A DNA stretch of 49,039 nucleotides from an uncultured Clostridia bacterium (GCA_947630235.1 CANRGN010000011.1:1-49039), one strand, 5' to 3'; counted from the stretch's first letter, positions 38,478 through 48,255 are shown. Notes: generated by a model from the sequence alone, not told the origin. Program-made: numbers and translations.

Positions 38478-39752
38478 ATGAAAAAGAAAATTTCGTGTTG
38501 TTTTATATTTTTGCTTTTTGTTATTATAGCTTTTTCAACCAATGTTCAGGCTACAGAAACAAAGCCAAAAAGTGAGTATAATTTTAAGTATATTGTATCT
38601 GATGGAAAAATATATGTAACTGATTGTGATGAAAATTATGAAGGCAGTGTAATAATACCTGAAAAAATTGATAATTTCAATGTGGAAAAAATTTCAGATG
38701 ATGCTTTTAAAAATTGCAAAAAAATAAATAATATTATTATTCCCGATACAGTAAAAACAATTGGAGATAGTGCTTTTTCTGGTTGCGAAGGCTTGCAAAA
38801 TATTTTAATAGGCAATCAAGTTGAAAAAATTGGTAAAAAAGCTTTTTATAATTGTACTAGTTTAGTTAATTTTAATATACCTAATAGTGTTACTGAAATA
38901 GGAGAAAATGCTTTTTCAAATTGCTCTAAATTATCTACTATAAGTATACCTGCCAATGTTAAAAAATTAAATGATAATACATTTGAAAATTGTATTAATT
39001 TAACAAATGTTAATATTACTGAAGGATTAGAAAGTATCGGAAATTCTGTGTTTGAGAATTGTACAAATCTTAATGTTTTTATTATACCTAATACAACTAA
39101 AGAAATAGGATATAATGCATTTAAAAATTGTTCAACTTTAAATGTTCTAACTCTTTCAAATTCATTAGAAAAAATTGGAAAGTCAGCTTTTGAAGAATGT
39201 AAGAATATACAAATAGTAGAACTTCCAGAAAAAATTACTAATATTGAAGCATCTACATTTAGAAATTGTTCTAATTTAGAATATGTTTTAATTCCCAAAA
39301 ATGTTTCAAAAATTGCAGATAATGCATTTAAAGGTTGTTCAAAAACTTTTACAATAAAAGCTGATGAAGGAACAATAGCAGAAAAATATGCTAAAAGTAA
39401 AAAAATAAATTATGAAAGTTTATCTGCTACAATTGATTTAAATAAGAAAGCTGAGGTTAAAACCGAAAATACTAGAAATTCTTTAACAGAGATAGTTATA
39501 ATAATTTTAGGTATAGTTATAATTATTGGAATTATGTTTATGATTTTAAAAGGCAATAATAAAAATGCAGTTGTATCTAAAAACGAAACAGTGTCGAAAA
39601 CAGAAAATAAAGATAATTTTGTAAAAGCACAAGCAGAAACTGAAACAAAAGAAGAAGATAAAAAAGAAAATGAAGAATCAAAAAACAAAGAAGATAAAGA
39701 AATAAAAAAAGAAGATTTAGATACTTCAGAAGATATTAATAAGAACAATTAA
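38478..39752 (+). CDS. BspA-type leucine-rich repeat surface protein
   Basis: 424 residues from the ATG at 38478 (SD ATGGAGG, which contains the rejected ATG at 38466). Signal peptide ending NVQA-TE (~25), then about ten ~23-residue LRR_5 repeats with the pattern IGDSAFSGCEGLQNILI / IPNSVTEIGENAFSNCSKL, a C-terminal membrane helix (LTEIVIIILGIVIIIGIMFMI) and a cytoplasmic Lys/Glu tail. BspA-like LRR proteins are common host-adhesion proteins of gut bacteria. Here the anchor is a membrane helix, not a sortase signal. Confidence 0.9.
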   Translation: MKKKISCCFIFLLFVIIAFSTNVQATETKPKSEYNFKYIVSDGKIYVTDCDENYEGSVIIPEKIDNFNVEKISDDAFKNCKKINNIIIPDTVKTIGDSAFSGCEGLQNILIGNQVEKIGKKAFYNCTSLVNFNIPNSVTEIGENAFSNCSKLSTISIPANVKKLNDNTFENCINLTNVNITEGLESIGNSVFENCTNLNVFIIPNTTKEIGYNAFKNCSTLNVLTLSNSLEKIGKSAFEECKNIQIVELPEKITNIEASTFRNCSNLEYVLIPKNVSKIADNAFKGCSKTFTIKADEGTIAEKYAKSKKINYESLSATIDLNKKAEVKTENTRNSLTEIVIIILGIVIIIGIMFMILKGNNKNAVVSKNETVSKTENKDNFVKAQAETETKEEDKKENEESKNKEDKEIKKEDLDTSEDINKNN

Positions 39753-39832
39753 AGTTTGATTATATATATAATATTATATTACTTATATAATAAATATATT
39801 AAATATAAAAAAATATTTTTTAGGAGGTACAA

Positions 39833-40580
39833 ATGAATAATAATACAAATGAGAAAAAGGGAATTAGTTTAGTAGGATTTATAGTTGTTTTAATAATTTT
39901 AGTTTGCGTAGAAGGGTTTTATATAATAAAATTAAAAGATAATGATAGTAATACGCAACCATCGACAATTTCAAAAAGTGATAATACGAATGATCTTTTA
40001 GGAGATACTCCATTATTTAATTTATCAGAAGTAAATACTTTAGATGAAAATCGGAATTGAATCTCAATTAAATGAAAATATAGATGCAAACATATCAAAT
40101 CCTGAAGAACCTAATACAGAAAATGGTTCGATAAATCAAATAGAAGAAAAGGTAGAAGAAAATGTAGATGAAAATAATCAAAATCCATTTGTAGAAGATA
40201 ATTCAAATGAAAATAATAAAACATATTTAAATCAAGATATAATTAATTTTGTTGGTTACAATTCTGAATCTATGGTAGATGATATTTTAAATTCTATAGA
40301 TGAATCTGCGAAAAAGGGAAATATAGTTAATTATGTTGATGGAAAAGCCAGTGAAGAAATAGTATCTAGTGAGCAAATAAAAGCTAATACTGAAAATTAT
40401 AAAAATATAATAATTTCAAAATTAAATAATAAAGATATAGTAAATTCAATAAAATATGAAAAAGGTGTTTTAACTTGTGAATATAATATAAAAAATATAT
40501 TAAATGAACTTCAGTTAGAATGTAAAAGTTATTCTGATTTTGGAGTAAATGAAAATAATTTAAAAGAATTTAAATTTTAA
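39833..40580 (+). CDS. Single-pass membrane protein, unknown, with +1 shift at CGG
   Basis: Two frames joined by skipping C40052 give 248 residues. The first part has a membrane anchor (ISLVGFIVVLIILVCVEGFY, 11-30) and an Asn/Ser/Asp-rich linker ending NTLDEN; the second continues GIESQLNENIDANISN in the same acidic, low-complexity style, then a folded C-terminal region (INFVGYNSESMVDDILNSI ... NNLKEFKF). The second frame has no SD or start of its own, so the two halves belong together. SD TTAGGAGG before the ATG. Family not recognised. It follows the LRR gene by 80 nt and has a similar SD context. Confidence 0.75.
40052..40055 (+). other. CGG +1 frameshift site 4 (membrane protein)
   Basis: GAA AAT CGG AAT TGA in frame 0. 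Skipping C40052 gives AAT GGA ATT GAA and continues the linker. The 0-frame product would end two codons after CGG. Confidence 0.75.
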
Positions 40581-40589
40581 ATTTTAGAT

Positions 40590-40670
40590 AGCCTTGGGTG
40601 TAAAGCATTAAAATAAGTGTAGAACAAAAGTATTTACATTTATTTATTACTTCACCTTAGGGCTTTTTTT
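40590..40670 (+). terminator. Large terminator hairpin
   Basis: Outer arms AGCCTTGGGTG and CACCTTAGGGCT and inner arms AAATAAGTGTA and TACATTTATTT form one long stem, followed by TTTTTTT. Confidence 0.8.
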
Positions 40671-40786
40671 ATTCAGTAGGAAAGTCCTCTGTAGATAGGC
40701 TGAATAAAAGCATTGCATACAATTCTTTTCAAAATTGGCGCACGAACAATTTAACGTGGACTTTGCAATATATTTTAACAGTTTGA
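40668..40786 (+). repeat. Dispersed intergenic repeat, copy B
   Basis: Nearly identical to 21319-21430 apart from a ~12-nt insertion (TTAACGTGGACT). Its first 35 nt form a stem TTATTCAG...CTGAATAA. The interval 40581-40958 holds this repeat, the terminator before it, a shared 33-nt motif and a promoter. Confidence 0.8.
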
Positions 40787-40812
40787 TATAAGAAAATGTC
40801 CACTATTGTTCT
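40780..40812 (+). repeat. 33-nt intergenic motif, copy 1
   Basis: AGTTTGATATAAG followed by AAAATGTCCACTATTGTTCT; recurs at 48269-48299 with few changes. Confidence 0.6.
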
Positions 40813-40853
40813 TTGTTGCTTAATATAAAAATGAAAATTTATGACATTTTTTG

Positions 40854-40882
40854 TTGAAATTTAAATTTGATTGTGGTAAAAT
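40854..40882 (+). promoter_or_regulatory. Promoter of the 89-residue protein gene
   Basis: TTGAAA (40854-40859), a 17-bp spacer, TAAAAT (40877-40882). It overlaps the ATG at 40851, so the downstream ATG is the real start. Confidence 0.7.
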
Positions 40883-40958
40883 TACAATGGTTTTACAAAA
40901 GAATAAAAACTCAAATTACAAAAGTAAAAAAAATAGATACAAAAAGGGAGTTTTTATT

Positions 40959-41228
40959 ATGATTATAAAAAATATAGATAAAAGAGCTTTGTCTGAGGTG
41001 TATGCATATTTGAATTTTGTAGGGCCTAGATATTTAAAGAAAATTCCAAAAGAACTTATACAGATTATAAGAAATAAAATGGATAAAAAATATTACTATC
41101 ATTTGCCTATTATTGATATGATTGCATATGATAGATTAATGAAAGAAACAAAGGTGATGATAGCTTATATAGAATGTAACTATATAATTTCTAACAAAAA
41201 TACTTTTGCTTCTATAATAAATAATTAA
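40959..41228 (+). CDS. Small conserved-looking hypothetical protein
   Basis: 89 residues from the ATG at 40959, SD AAAGGGAG. Reads ALSEVYAYLNFVGPRYLKKIPKEL ... LMKETKVMIAYIECNYI. The pattern 'EV.AYL...G..Y..KIP..L...I' followed by 'L..ET...IA.I..NY' resembles small uncharacterised proteins I associate with gut Clostridia, but I cannot name the family. It stands 48 nt upstream of the phosphodiester glycosidase gene and may be cotranscribed with it. Confidence 0.75.
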   Translation: MIIKNIDKRALSEVYAYLNFVGPRYLKKIPKELIQIIRNKMDKKYYYHLPIIDMIAYDRLMKETKVMIAYIECNYIISNKNTFASIINN

Positions 41229-41276
41229 AATAATTTTTTTAATAATTATTTTATATTTATATAAAGGAGAAATATT

Positions 41277-42428
41277 TTGAATACATTAGATAAAAAAATT
41301 AGAACTAAAAATAATCATTTAGAAAATGAGAGTATAAAACAAGATCATAAAAATATAAAAACCAAAAATTTTCTTTCAGTTTTCTTTTTAGTGGGGAGTT
41401 TAGGAATATTTATTGTATTAGTTTTATTATATGGGCCTTGGAATAAATTTAGAGATTGGCTTATTACTACTGCAATGACTACTATGTCTCATCAATATTT
41501 TGCAACTTGGTTTTATGATGATGATGTAATAAATTATGTTTTAAATAATAATAAAGTAGATGAATTTGAAGAAGATACAAATTTAGATTTAATTAAAGTT
41601 GCAGATGAAGAAAATGTAGTGATTCCAACAACATTTGAAAATGAATATGAAGAACAAATTTTAAAACGAGAGTCTAATAATAATGATTATAAAATAATAG
41701 AAATAAATGGAGATGGATATGATGGATATTTAGTAGCAATATATAATCCATCAAGAATAAAAACTGTAGTTACAAAATACATAGGAACATCTGGACAATA
41801 CTTAACTAAAATGGCAGAAGAAAATGATGCTCTTGTTGCAATAAATGCTGGTGGATTTGATGATGAAAATTATGAAGGAACAGGTGGTGCTCCACTAGGA
41901 TTAACAATATCTAATGGAAAAACTATTTCAGATAGAGCATATAATGGTCCTGGAGGCATAATAGGCTTTACTAATGATAATAAATTACTATGTGCTAGAT
42001 GTGATTCATCAAAAATAAGTTCACTTGGAATTAGAGATGCAGTTACTTTTGGACCATTTTTAATAGTTAATGGTGAAAAAGCAAAAGTTTCTGGAAATGG
42101 TGGTTGGGGAACAGCTCCTCGTACTGCTATAGGTCAAAGAAAAGATGGTATAGTTTTGTTTTTAGTTATAAATGGTAGAACTGTTACAAAACCTGGTGCT
42201 ACAATGAATGATATAATAGAAATTATGGAAAATTATGGTGCATATAATGCTTGTAATTTAGATGGAGGTACTTCAAGTGCATTAGTTGTAAATAATACTA
42301 TAGTTAATGATCCAATCGATAGTAAAGGAAATCATAGAACTAGACCAATATCTACAGCATTTATTCTGCAGAAAGATTCTAAAGATAATGGAGATAATTC
42401 TGTTGTAAAAGATAAATTAGATAATTAA
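41277..42428 (+). CDS. Phosphodiester glycosidase (NAGPA) domain protein
   Basis: 383 residues from a TTG start (AAAGGAG 8 nt upstream). A cytoplasmic N-terminal stretch, one membrane helix (~32-53), a spacer, and an extracellular NAGPA-type domain: INAGGFDDENYEGTGGAPLGLTISNG, TFGPFLIVNG, APRTAIGQRKDG, and CNLDGGTSSALVVNN. The family includes the human uncovering enzyme and bacterial exopolysaccharide-associated proteins that cleave GlcNAc-phosphodiesters. Likely acts on wall or capsule polymers. It precedes a VanW protein by 14 nt, so the two form an envelope operon. Confidence 0.9.
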   Translation: MNTLDKKIRTKNNHLENESIKQDHKNIKTKNFLSVFFLVGSLGIFIVLVLLYGPWNKFRDWLITTAMTTMSHQYFATWFYDDDVINYVLNNNKVDEFEEDTNLDLIKVADEENVVIPTTFENEYEEQILKRESNNNDYKIIEINGDGYDGYLVAIYNPSRIKTVVTKYIGTSGQYLTKMAEENDALVAINAGGFDDENYEGTGGAPLGLTISNGKTISDRAYNGPGGIIGFTNDNKLLCARCDSSKISSLGIRDAVTFGPFLIVNGEKAKVSGNGGWGTAPRTAIGQRKDGIVLFLVINGRTVTKPGATMNDIIEIMENYGAYNACNLDGGTSSALVVNNTIVNDPIDSKGNHRTRPISTAFILQKDSKDNGDNSVVKDKLDN

Positions 42429-42442
42429 AAGGATTGATTATA

Positions 42443-43936
42443 ATGTCTAATAATGAGGAAGTTTTTTCATCTAGAGGCATTAGCAAAATAATTAGTAAAA
42501 ATAATATAATATTTATTTATACACTATTAGTGGCTATTACTACTATAATTGTAATAGCTACTATTTTGGCGTTTTATTTTAAAATTAAAAATAGCGATTT
42601 ATTATTAAATAATATATATATAAAAGGAATTGAGGTTTCTAATTTAACAAAAAAAGAAGCAATTTCTAAAGTAAAAAAAGAATTAAATGAAAAGATGCAG
42701 AATCATATTGTTTTAAAATATAATAATTATCAATTTTATGTTGAACCAGAACAATTTGAAGCAAAATTTGATGTTGAATCAGCAGTGGAATATGCATATA
42801 ATTTATCTAAATCAGGAAATATAATTAATGATACTAAACAATATTTTAATGTTATTTTTAATGGGATTAATATTGAACCAAAATTTAGTTATGATAAAGA
42901 TGAATTAGAATTTTATCTTCAAGGAATTCAAGAAGAACTTCCAGACCAAGTTAAACAAAGTAGTTATTATATAGAGGATGATAGTTTAATTTTGACAGCA
43001 GGAAAAACAGGGGAAAATATATACTTAGACAAATTAGAAAATATAATAGTTGATGAAATAACTAATTTGGATTATGAAAATAGTATTTATGAAATTCCAA
43101 CTTATACAGTTTATCCAGAACTTGTAGATATACAAAAAATTCATGATGAAGTATATACTGAAATGGAAAATGCTTATTTTACTAAAGATCCATATATGAT
43201 TTATGTAGAAAAGGAAGGTGTGGATTTTAGTGTTGAAGAATTAGAAAATAAGATAAATGAAAATCCGTATGAAGAAGAATATAAAGTTGCTCTTTCTATT
43301 ACTAAACCAGAAGTTACAATAGATGATATAGGAATAGATGCTTTTCCTGATCAATTAAGTACATATGCTACAAAATATGTTAATAATGCAAATAGAACTA
43401 CTAATTTGAGATTAGCTGCTGCTAAAATAAATTCAAAAGTTATTATGCCTGGAGAAACATTTTCTTTTAATAAAGTAGTAGGAGAAAGAACAGTTTCTGC
43501 TGGATATAAAAATGCAGCTATTTTTGTTAATGGTTCTGTTGAAGATGGACTGGCTGGTGGAATTTGTCAAATTTCTACAACTTTGTATAATGCAGCTAAT
43601 TTAGCTGATTTAGAAGTAACAGAAAGAAGAAATCATTCACTTTTAGCTTCATATGCAGAGCCGGGTAGAGATGCAACAGTTGTATGGGGTTCATCAGATT
43701 TAAAATTTCAAAATTCAAGAAATTATCCAATAAAAATTTTATTTACTGTTTCTGATGGACTAGCAAGATGTTCTATTTATGGTTTAAAAAATGAAAATGA
43801 ATATGATGTTTCACTCGAAACTGTTACAGTAAAGAAAACATCTACTACTATGGTTGTTGATGCGTATAAGGTGTATAAGCAAAATGGTGTTGTTGTAAAA
43901 AAAGAAAAATTACATAGAGATACATATAAAATATAA
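42443..43936 (+). CDS. VanW family protein with YoaR-type peptidoglycan-binding domains
   Basis: 497 residues from the ATG at 42443 (AAAAGGA 9 nt upstream; the TTG at 42434 is too close). Membrane helix (~26-48), tandem putative peptidoglycan-binding (PG_binding_4-like) domains (~55-290), and a VanW domain from ~305: NLRLAAAKINSKVIMPGETFSFN, AGGICQISTTLYNAA, RRNHS. VanW domains occur in vancomycin-resistance clusters and in many envelope proteins without a proven activity. Together with the preceding glycosidase it is probably exposed at the cell wall. A terminator starts at the stop codon. Confidence 0.92.
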   Translation: MSNNEEVFSSRGISKIISKNNIIFIYTLLVAITTIIVIATILAFYFKIKNSDLLLNNIYIKGIEVSNLTKKEAISKVKKELNEKMQNHIVLKYNNYQFYVEPEQFEAKFDVESAVEYAYNLSKSGNIINDTKQYFNVIFNGINIEPKFSYDKDELEFYLQGIQEELPDQVKQSSYYIEDDSLILTAGKTGENIYLDKLENIIVDEITNLDYENSIYEIPTYTVYPELVDIQKIHDEVYTEMENAYFTKDPYMIYVEKEGVDFSVEELENKINENPYEEEYKVALSITKPEVTIDDIGIDAFPDQLSTYATKYVNNANRTTNLRLAAAKINSKVIMPGETFSFNKVVGERTVSAGYKNAAIFVNGSVEDGLAGGICQISTTLYNAANLADLEVTERRNHSLLASYAEPGRDATVVWGSSDLKFQNSRNYPIKILFTVSDGLARCSIYGLKNENEYDVSLETVTVKKTSTTMVVDAYKVYKQNGVVVKKEKLHRDTYKI

Positions 43937-43967
43937 TAACGACCATAATTTGGTCGTTATTTTTTTA
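43935..43967 (+). terminator. Rho-independent terminator after vanW-like gene
   Basis: AATAACGACCA pairs with TGGTCGTTATT around a short loop, then seven T. Confidence 0.92.
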
Positions 43968-43999
43968 GATTTTAATTAGATTATAATGGAGAAAAATTT

Positions 44000-44653
44000 A
44001 TGAGAATTAGAAGAAAAAAATGGGCAAAAGAAGAATTAGAAAATGCTGAGTTTTATATAGATAAACCAGAAATTTATAAAAATAATTGGATAAATAAATT
44101 TTCAAACAACAATCCTATATATTTAGAATTAGGATGTGGAAAAGGTTTATTTATATCTAATTTAGCTATAAAACATGAAAATATAAATTTTATAGCTGTT
44201 GATATGATTGAAGCAATGTTAGGGTTATCAAAAAGAAATATAGAGTATGCATATAAAGACCATAAAATAGACAATATTTATTTAATTAGAGCAAATGTAG
44301 AGAGGATTTTTTATGTTTTTGGCGAAAAAGATAAAGTAGATAGAATTTATATTAATTTTTGTAATCCTTGGCCAAAAGGAAAACATAAAAAAAGAAGGCT
44401 AACATATCCTAAGCAATTAGAAAATTATAAAACTTTTTTAAGCTCTAATGGTCAAATATATTTCAAGACTGATGATGACGATTTATTTAATGAAAGTATA
44501 GAATATTTTGAAAGTAGTGGATTTAAAATTTTAAAAAAAACATATGATTTGCATAATGAAATGATTTTTGATGAAAATATTATTACAGAGCATGAAAAAA
44601 TGTTTTCTGAAAAGGGGATAAAAATTAAAGCATTAATTGCTAGTTTAAAATAA
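44000..44653 (+). CDS. trmB: tRNA (guanine46-N7)-methyltransferase
   Basis: 217 residues. MRIRRKKWA at the N-terminus, SAM-binding LELGCGKGLFI, the family's AVD motif (IAVDMIEAML), NFCNPWPKGKHKKRRLTYP (substrate and catalytic region), and FKTDDDDLF near the C-terminus. It forms m7G46 in the tRNA variable loop using S-adenosylmethionine. Alone between two terminated or promoter-bearing units. SD AATGGAG before the ATG. Confidence 0.97.
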   Translation: MRIRRKKWAKEELENAEFYIDKPEIYKNNWINKFSNNNPIYLELGCGKGLFISNLAIKHENINFIAVDMIEAMLGLSKRNIEYAYKDHKIDNIYLIRANVERIFYVFGEKDKVDRIYINFCNPWPKGKHKKRRLTYPKQLENYKTFLSSNGQIYFKTDDDDLFNESIEYFESSGFKILKKTYDLHNEMIFDENIITEHEKMFSEKGIKIKALIASLK

Positions 44654-44731
44654 TTTTAATCATATTCTTAAGGTTATTTTAAGCTATCAAATATATAATT
44701 CTAATAGTATTTTTAAAAGGAGGAAAAGGCT

Positions 44732-45994
44732 TTGATTAAGTTAGAAAATGTAAGCAAAAAATATGGTGAGTTTTATGCAGTAAAAAAACTTAACTTTGAA
44801 ATCAAAGAAGGCGAAATTGTAGGGTTTCTTGGGCGTAATGGTGCTGGTAAATCTACCACAATGAATATGATAACAGGTTTTATAGAACCAACAGAAGGAA
44901 CAATAACTATTGGAGGATACGATATCGAGTTAAAGCCAAAAAAGGTAAAATCTTTAATAGGGTATATGCCAGAAGGTGTACCATTATATATGGATTTAAC
45001 AGTTAAAGAATTTGTTTCATATATGGCAGATTTAAAATTGATTAAAAGAGCTAATAAAAAATCTGCAGTAGAAAAAGCTATAAAAGACACTGGTTTAGAT
45101 AAAGTTCAAAATAAATTAATAAGAAATTTATCTAGAGGTTATAAACAGAGAGTAAGTATGGCTGGAGCATTAGTAGGTGAACCAAAAATACTAATTTTAG
45201 ATGAACCAACAGTTGGTTTAGATCCAGAACAGGTTATTGAAATTAGACAACTTATAAAATCTCTAGGAAAAAATCATACTGTAATTTTAAGTTCTCATAT
45301 ACTTTCAGAAGTTAGTCAAATATGCGAAAAAGTTATTATAATAGATAAAGGAGAAATTTTAGCAGTTGATACTCCTGAAAATCTAGAAGATAATGCTAAT
45401 AAAAATGAAGATATTCATTTATCTGTTATCGTAGAAGATACTGAAAATAAATTTGAAGAGTTAAAAGAAAAAATTGAAGACATAAAAGAAATTGTTTTAC
45501 AAAAAGAATTAGATGATGGCTCTAAAAAATATTCTATTTTAGTTTCAGAAGGAAAAGATATTAGAAAAGATATATCTTTAGAATGTGCAAAATCTAATAT
45601 AATTTTATTAGAAATGAAAAAAGAAGAAAAAACATTAGAAGATGCTTTTATCAAATTGGTTGAAGATCGTCCAGAAATTTCTCAAAAGGAAAGAGAAGAA
45701 ATAGATAAGAATATGGAGCTTGAAGAATTAAGAGATGAGGCAAAGAAAAAGAAAGAATTAAAAGAAGAGAAGAAAAAAGCGAAAGAATTAAAGAAAAATG
45801 AAAAAAATGAAATTTCTAGTAACGAAGATATAAAAGATGAGAATTCTAATAATGAAGATATAAAAGATGATAAAGAGCAAGAAAATAAAGAAGAATCAAA
45901 AGATAATGAAATATCTAGAAATGATGAACAAGAAAATAATAAAGAAGAAATAAATGAGAAAAATGAAAATGAAAAAGGAGGCGAAGATAAATAA
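44732..45994 (+). CDS. ABC exporter ATPase, GldA-like, with charged C-terminal tail
   Basis: 420 residues from a TTG start with SD AAAAGGAGG (8 nt). Residues 1-~225 are a complete ABC ATPase: GRNGAGKST, LSRGYKQR signature, LILDEPTVGLDP. A ~75-residue accessory domain follows, then ~110 residues of Lys/Glu/Asn-rich low complexity, unusual for this family. The tail's GGA GGC codons are also the SD of the next gene, and TAATG joins the two, so the permease is translationally coupled. Named GldA in gliding Bacteroidetes, but in Firmicutes the substrate is unknown. Confidence 0.92.
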   Translation: MIKLENVSKKYGEFYAVKKLNFEIKEGEIVGFLGRNGAGKSTTMNMITGFIEPTEGTITIGGYDIELKPKKVKSLIGYMPEGVPLYMDLTVKEFVSYMADLKLIKRANKKSAVEKAIKDTGLDKVQNKLIRNLSRGYKQRVSMAGALVGEPKILILDEPTVGLDPEQVIEIRQLIKSLGKNHTVILSSHILSEVSQICEKVIIIDKGEILAVDTPENLEDNANKNEDIHLSVIVEDTENKFEELKEKIEDIKEIVLQKELDDGSKKYSILVSEGKDIRKDISLECAKSNIILLEMKKEEKTLEDAFIKLVEDRPEISQKEREEIDKNMELEELRDEAKKKKELKEEKKKAKELKKNEKNEISSNEDIKDENSNNEDIKDDKEQENKEESKDNEISRNDEQENNKEEINEKNENEKGGEDK

Positions 45995-46678
45995 TGTTTG
46001 CAGTTTTAAAAAAAGAATTTAAATCTTATCTATTAACACCACTAGGTTATATATTTATTGGAATATTTATAGCAATGTTTAGTTTGTTTTTTTATATAGA
46101 TATATATAGTTATCAAGCTATAAATTTTGAGAATTTATTCTATAATGGTGCTACAATTTTAACATTTGTTATTCCTGTTATAACAATGAGAATGTTTTCA
46201 GAAGAAAGAAAATCTGGAACTGAACAACTTATACTAACTTCTCCTAGAAGTATAACGTCAATTGTTTTAGGAAAATTTTTTGCAGGTGTTTTAATGTTAT
46301 TTATAACAGAAATTTTTACTTTGATGTATTTTCGGAATATTAAAATATTTTGGTGAACCATCTTTAAAAGTTGCTATTACAACTCTTGGTGGATTTTTAT
46401 TATTAGGAGCTGCATATATATCATTTGGTATGTTTGCATCAAGTATTACTGAAAGTCAAATAGTATCATTTATATTATCTGTAGGTGTTTTTATAGCTAT
46501 GTGGTTCTTGCCTTATGTTAATTCTATATTTTCTCCTTTTTCTTTAATAAATAAATTTGATAATTTTCCGCAAGGTATAATATCAATTTCAGAAGTAATT
46601 ACATTTTGTACTTTTATTTTACTATTTGTTTTACTTACAATAATAGTATTACAAAGTAGAAAAACTGCGCATAGATAG
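45994..46678 (+). CDS. ABC-2 permease, GldF-like, with +1 shift at CGG
   Basis: Two frames joined by skipping C46333 give 227 residues with six membrane segments. First half: FKSYLLTPLGYIFIGIFIAM, RMFSEERKSGTEQLILTSP, VLGKFFAGVLMLF; second half: GILKYFGEPSLKVAITTLGG, FGMFASSITESQIVSFILS. The order and the SP/GTE motif are those of GldF-type permeases of about this size. The second half has no start or SD. The 0-frame product would stop at 46356, after about half of the helices. Partner of the ATPase before it and the auxiliary protein after it. Confidence 0.88.
46333..46336 (+). other. CGG +1 frameshift site 5 (ABC permease)
   Basis: TAT TTT CGG AAT in frame 0. Skipping C46333 gives TTT GGA ATA TTA and continues the membrane helix. 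Frame 0 ends at TGA 46354-46356. Confidence 0.8.
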
Positions 46679-46691
46679 GAAGGAGAAGAAG

Positions 46692-48212
46692 ATGAAAAAG
46701 AATTTTATGGAAGCCATTTCTTTAAATATAAGAAAAAAATTTATGGCTAGTAGATTGAAAACATTTTTAATTACTGCTATTTTAGTTGTAGGATTTTTTA
46801 CATTAAATTTATGGATAGATACAATAGATTTACCGAAATTTGATATTACAGAGAAAAAAATTTTCACATTATCTGATGAATCAAAAAAACCAATTAAAAA
46901 AGTAAAACAAGATGTAAATATTATTGTATATGGATATGATGAACATAGTACATTAGTGGATTTATTAAAACAATATCATAAAACTAATTCTGTAATAAAC
47001 TATACAATAATAACAGATGATGAAAATCCAGATTTAGTTAAAAAATATAATTTAACTAAAGATCAGCCAGTTGTAATTGTTGAATCTGGAGATTTATCAA
47101 AAACTCTTACTTCCTATGATTTTTCAAGTTACGATTATACAACATATCAACAAATTGATTTAACAGAAAATGCTATAACTAATGCAATACTTAATTTAAC
47201 AATAGCTGAAAAACCAAAAATTTATTTTTTAACAGGTCATGAAGAGTTATCACTTGAACAATATTTATCTACAATATTATCATATTTGCAAAATGAAGTT
47301 TTTGATTATGAATCACTAAATTTATTAACTCAAAATACTATTCCAGAGGAGTGCTCTTTAATAGCTATAATAGCTCCTCAGAAAGATTTAATAGAACAAG
47401 AGGTAAATCTTTTAAAAGATTATGTAAATAGAGGCGGTAATATAATTTTTACAAGTGATTTGTTAAATCCGGAAAATGCTAATATGCCAAATTGGCAGTC
47501 TATACTTGATTTATATGGTTTAACTGTAGAAAATGGAATAATATATGAAACTAATGAAAATTCATATGTTGCAAATTCTCCATTAATATTTTTCCCACAA
47601 ATTGAATCAAATTCTATAACTTCAGAGATATCAACAGATGGTAGTATAATTATGGAGATGGCAAAAAGGATAAAAAAAGTTGATGAAGATAAACAAAAAG
47701 AATTAAATGTTACTTATGAAGATTTATTAAAATCATCAGATAAATCATATTTTATAACAGATTTTTCTGAGAATGCTTTAAATTCTATTGCTTCACAAAC
47801 TCCTGAAAGTTCAATTATAGCTTTAAAGGCTACAAAAGAATTATCAGATAATTCTAATTCACAAGAGGATGCTTCAAATGAAGAATCTACTGAAAATAGT
47901 GATGAAGCACAAACGAAATCTTCTGAAATTATAGTTATTGCAAATTCTACTTTTATTTCAAATGTACAAAGTAGTGTTGCGTCAAATTATAGTCAAGTAA
48001 ATTTATATAATAACGCAGATTTCTTTTTAAATTCAGTTGCAAATTTAACTAATAGAGAAGATACAATCACAGTTAGAAAAGAAGCTAGTTCATCAACATA
48101 TGCTCCTACAAATACAGAAAATAATATAGTTTTAATAGTTATATTTGTTGTACCTTTACTAATTATAATAATTGGAATTTCTGTATGGAATCATAGAAAA
48201 CGTAAAAGATAA
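46692..48212 (+). CDS. GldG-like ABC auxiliary protein
   Basis: 506 residues. N-terminal membrane helix (~24-42), then the extracellular GldG/ABC_transp_aux region: FDITEKKIFTLSDESKK, NIIVYGYDEHSTLVDLLKQYH, KIYFLTGHEELSL, IIAPQKDLIEQEVNLLKDYVNRGGNIIF. An acidic Ser/Asn/Glu stretch follows (~385-408), and a C-terminal helix (IVLIVIFVVPLLIIIIGISVW) with an HRKRKR tail. It forms the third part of the Gld-type exporter. The DUF4340 protein that often follows is absent. SD AAGGAGAAG; 13 nt after the permease. Confidence 0.92.
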   Translation: MKKNFMEAISLNIRKKFMASRLKTFLITAILVVGFFTLNLWIDTIDLPKFDITEKKIFTLSDESKKPIKKVKQDVNIIVYGYDEHSTLVDLLKQYHKTNSVINYTIITDDENPDLVKKYNLTKDQPVVIVESGDLSKTLTSYDFSSYDYTTYQQIDLTENAITNAILNLTIAEKPKIYFLTGHEELSLEQYLSTILSYLQNEVFDYESLNLLTQNTIPEECSLIAIIAPQKDLIEQEVNLLKDYVNRGGNIIFTSDLLNPENANMPNWQSILDLYGLTVENGIIYETNENSYVANSPLIFFPQIESNSITSEISTDGSIIMEMAKRIKKVDEDKQKELNVTYEDLLKSSDKSYFITDFSENALNSIASQTPESSIIALKATKELSDNSNSQEDASNEESTENSDEAQTKSSEIIVIANSTFISNVQSSVASNYSQVNLYNNADFFLNSVANLTNREDTITVRKEASSSTYAPTNTENNIVLIVIFVVPLLIIIIGISVWNHRKRKR

Positions 48213-48229
48213 TATAGAAAAATTTATTT

Positions 48230-48255
48230 AATGAGCGAGTAAAAATCGCTCATTT
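48230..48255 (+). terminator. Terminator of the Gld-type operon
   Basis: AATGAGCGA pairs with TCGCTCATT across a 7-nt loop, followed by T-rich sequence. Confidence 0.85.

Noticed and set aside
38846..39298. Minus-strand ORF in the LRR gene
   Set aside because: It is the antisense shadow of repetitive LRR codons, without SD or promoter.
44000..44653. A +1 site or anomaly in trmB
   Set aside because: The gene is intact and ordinary.
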